64,000 nt of DNA from Convivina praedatoris. Lineage in GTDB: Bacteria > Bacillota > Bacilli > Lactobacillales > Lactobacillaceae. The stretch is from positions 248,001 to 312,000 of the forward strand of contig NZ_CAKOET010000001.1 in the NCBI RefSeq assembly GCF_933208495.1, written 5' to 3'. Numbering within the stretch: position 1 is the stretch's first letter; each line of letters begins with the position of its first letter. The position numbers and the translations under genes are program-made. The notes below the pieces were generated by a model that was not told the origin of the DNA, did not search any database, and saw only the letters and a list, made by a program, of their open reading frames with translations. This document shows, in pieces, positions 62,773 through 64,000 of this stretch.

Positions 62773-62795
62773 TGTTAGGTAAACTAACCAACATT
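62773..62795 (+). promoter_or_regulatory. Candidate GlnR operator before glnR
   Basis: TGTTA-N7-TAACC at 62773-62789 fits the GlnR/TnrA consensus TGTNA-N7-TNACA with one mismatch. It lies within a longer dyad, ATGTT...AACAT (62772-62794). It sits just after polA and before glnR. Confidence 0.5.
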
Positions 62796-62853
62796 AACGA
62801 GTTAGTATTTTTTTCATTACAATATTAGATAAGTTTAAAGGGAGGTGGTTTGG

Positions 62854-63192
62854 ATGTCTGGTCGTGAGTTAAGGCGTAATTTGGCCATTTTACCGATTGG
62901 AACCGTCCGTGAGTTAACTTTGTTAACTGACCGACAAATTCGATACTATGAGCAGCACGGTTTGATTAGTCCCAAACGCGGAGATGGTGGACAGCGCCGC
63001 TTTTCTTTAAATGATGTCGATCAATTATTGAATATCAAAGATCACTTAGATGCCGGTGATTCAACCAAGGACATCAAGGAAATCTTTGAAAAACAGGCAC
63101 GTAAGGCCCAGCAAAGTAAAAATACTGATCAGGCCTTGCGCCGATCCTTGCAAGATGAGTTTGCTAAGATTGGTCGCTTTGATGTCCGATAA
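62854..63192 (+). CDS. glnR: Nitrogen regulator GlnR (MerR family)
   Basis: GlnR represses glnRA and nitrogen-uptake genes when glutamine is plentiful. The 112-residue protein has the MerR helix-turn-helix ([38 protein letters not shown]), a short dimerisation helix and a C-terminal tail ([15 protein letters not shown]) that contacts glutamine synthetase. The ATG at 62854 follows GGAGG by eight bases; an upstream GTG overlaps that site. It precedes glnA, the standard glnRA order. Confidence 0.95.
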   Translation: MSGRELRRNLAILPIGTVRELTLLTDRQIRYYEQHGLISPKRGDGGQRRFSLNDVDQLLNIKDHLDAGDSTKDIKEIFEKQARKAQQSKNTDQALRRSLQDEFAKIGRFDVR

Positions 63193-63221
63193 TAGGGTGC
63201 AATAAAAAGGAGTGGAAAACA

Positions 63222-64000
63222 ATGGTACGAAAGGCTTACAGTAAAGAGGAAATTAAGACAATTGTTGCTCAAGAAAACGTTGAGTTCATTCGGGTAACTT
63301 TCACCGATGTCTTGGGAGCAATTAAGAATGTGGAAGTGCCAATTTCCCAGTTGGATAAGGTATTAGATAACAATTTGATGTTTGACGGCTCCTCAATTGA
63401 AGGTTTCGTTCGTATCAATGAATCAGATATGTATCTCTATCCTGACCTTTCAACCTTTATGATTTTCCCTTGGGCAACTGATTCACATGGTGGAAAAGTG
63501 GCTCGCTTGATTGCTGATGTTTATACGGCTGATCGCGAACCTTTTGCTGGTGATCCCCGCCATGCCTTGCGTTCAGCCTTGGCCAAGGCCAAAGAAGAAG
63601 GCTTTACAGCCTTTAATGTTGGAACTGAACCAGAATTCTTCCTCTTCAAATTGGATGAAAATGGCAAACCAACCATGGAATTAAATGATAAGGGTGGTTA
63701 TTTTGATTTAGCTCCTTTGGACATGGGTGAAAATGTTCGACGGGAAATCGTCTTAACTTTGGAAAAGATGAATTTTGAAGTTGAAGCGGCTCATCACGAA
63801 GTTGCTGAAGGACAACATGAAGTTGATTTTAAGTATACGAATGCTTTGGAAGCAGCCGATAAGATTCAGACCTTTAAGTTGGTGGTTAAGACCATTGCTC
63901 GTAAAAATGGGTATTATGCAACTTTCATGCCTAAGCCTGTCGCTGGGATTAATGGTTCGGGAATGCATACCAATATGTCACTTTTCACTGAAAAGGGGAA
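63222..64000 (+). CDS. glnA: Glutamine synthetase type I (cut by the right edge)
   Basis: GlnA joins ammonia and glutamate to give glutamine using ATP. About 259 codons are present. [20 protein letters not shown] is the Firmicute start, and [19 protein letters not shown] carries the loop near the active site. [11 protein letters not shown] supplies the first metal glutamate, and [13 protein letters not shown] and [10 protein letters not shown] complete the visible catalytic parts. This is the alpha-type enzyme regulated by GlnR binding. AAAAAGGAG precedes the ATG. The C-terminal half lies beyond the window. Confidence 0.97.
   Translation, partial: MVRKAYSKEEIKTIVAQENVEFIRVTFTDVLGAIKNVEVPISQLDKVLDNNLMFDGSSIEGFVRINESDMYLYPDLSTFMIFPWATDSHGGKVARLIADVYTADREPFAGDPRHALRSALAKAKEEGFTAFNVGTEPEFFLFKLDENGKPTMELNDKGGYFDLAPLDMGENVRREIVLTLEKMNFEVEAAHHEVAEGQHEVDFKYTNALEAADKIQTFKLVVKTIARKNGYYATFMPKPVAGINGSGMHTNMSLFTEKG

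Overview
The window reads as chromosomal core genome of a lactic acid bacterium of the Leuconostoc/Weissella branch (Lactobacillaceae), most likely Weissella or a close relative. The evidence is a low-GC Firmicute gene set: PolC, RqcH, RNase J2, GpsB, RecU, a type B RNase P RNA, a T-box before leuS, GlnR-GlnA and sortase-type surface proteins. The genus is inferred from overall gene content and was not tested by a database search. There is no prophage, insertion sequence, CRISPR array or rRNA operon. Gene density is high, and most transcription units end in clear stem-loop plus T-run terminators.

Layout. 1-3.2 kb: end of a deoxynucleoside kinase, then on the minus strand mscL, rqcH, a small membrane protein and rpmF. 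3.3-5.4 kb: a FetAB-type ABC exporter and a DUF1361 membrane protein. 5.4-6.9 kb: infC-rpmI-rplT behind an L20-type attenuator. 7-11.1 kb: rnjB with a TPR gene, then tuf. 11.2-18 kb: a 43-residue protein, a YtqB-like methyltransferase, T-box-leuS, a lipid flippase, a YitT protein and a tautomerase. 18-22 kb: a guanine riboswitch followed by guaB, a catalytically degenerate IMPDH paralogue and guaA. 22-25 kb: a second YitT protein, an MFS transporter and a GNAT enzyme. 24.8-30.4 kb is the most accessory part: two surface proteins, a nucleoside hydrolase and a decayed thiolase fragment. 30.4-36 kb: an XRE membrane regulator, a DUF59 protein, recU-pbp1A, ypsA-gpsB and rnpB. 36-42 kb: a fused glutamine-type transporter, a lactonase, trmL, tRNA-Glu and ftsK. 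42-46 kb: adenine deaminase with an unknown partner, then glmS. 46.2-55.3 kb: uppS-cdsA-rseP-proS-polC. 55.3-64 kb: a CSP-like gene, a NUDIX gene, a tail-anchored protein, mtnN, ytpR, murC, a BI-1 protein, polA, glnR and the start of glnA.

Themes. Purine metabolism recurs (deoxynucleoside kinase, riboswitch-guaB-guaA, nucleoside hydrolase, adenine deaminase, MtnN). Envelope synthesis is well represented (flippase, Pbp1A, GlmS, UppS, CdsA, MurC, GpsB). Translation is controlled in several ways: an L20 attenuator, a leucine T-box, an AUA start on infC, a probable AUU start on yitT and a UUG start on tuf.

The most unusual item is the gua operon. A CBS-less IMPDH with the catalytic cysteine but a divergent C-terminus is followed by a paralogue that lost the cysteine loop and flap but kept the canonical IMPDH C-terminal tail. 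This suggests a two-subunit IMPDH or a regulatory pseudoenzyme.
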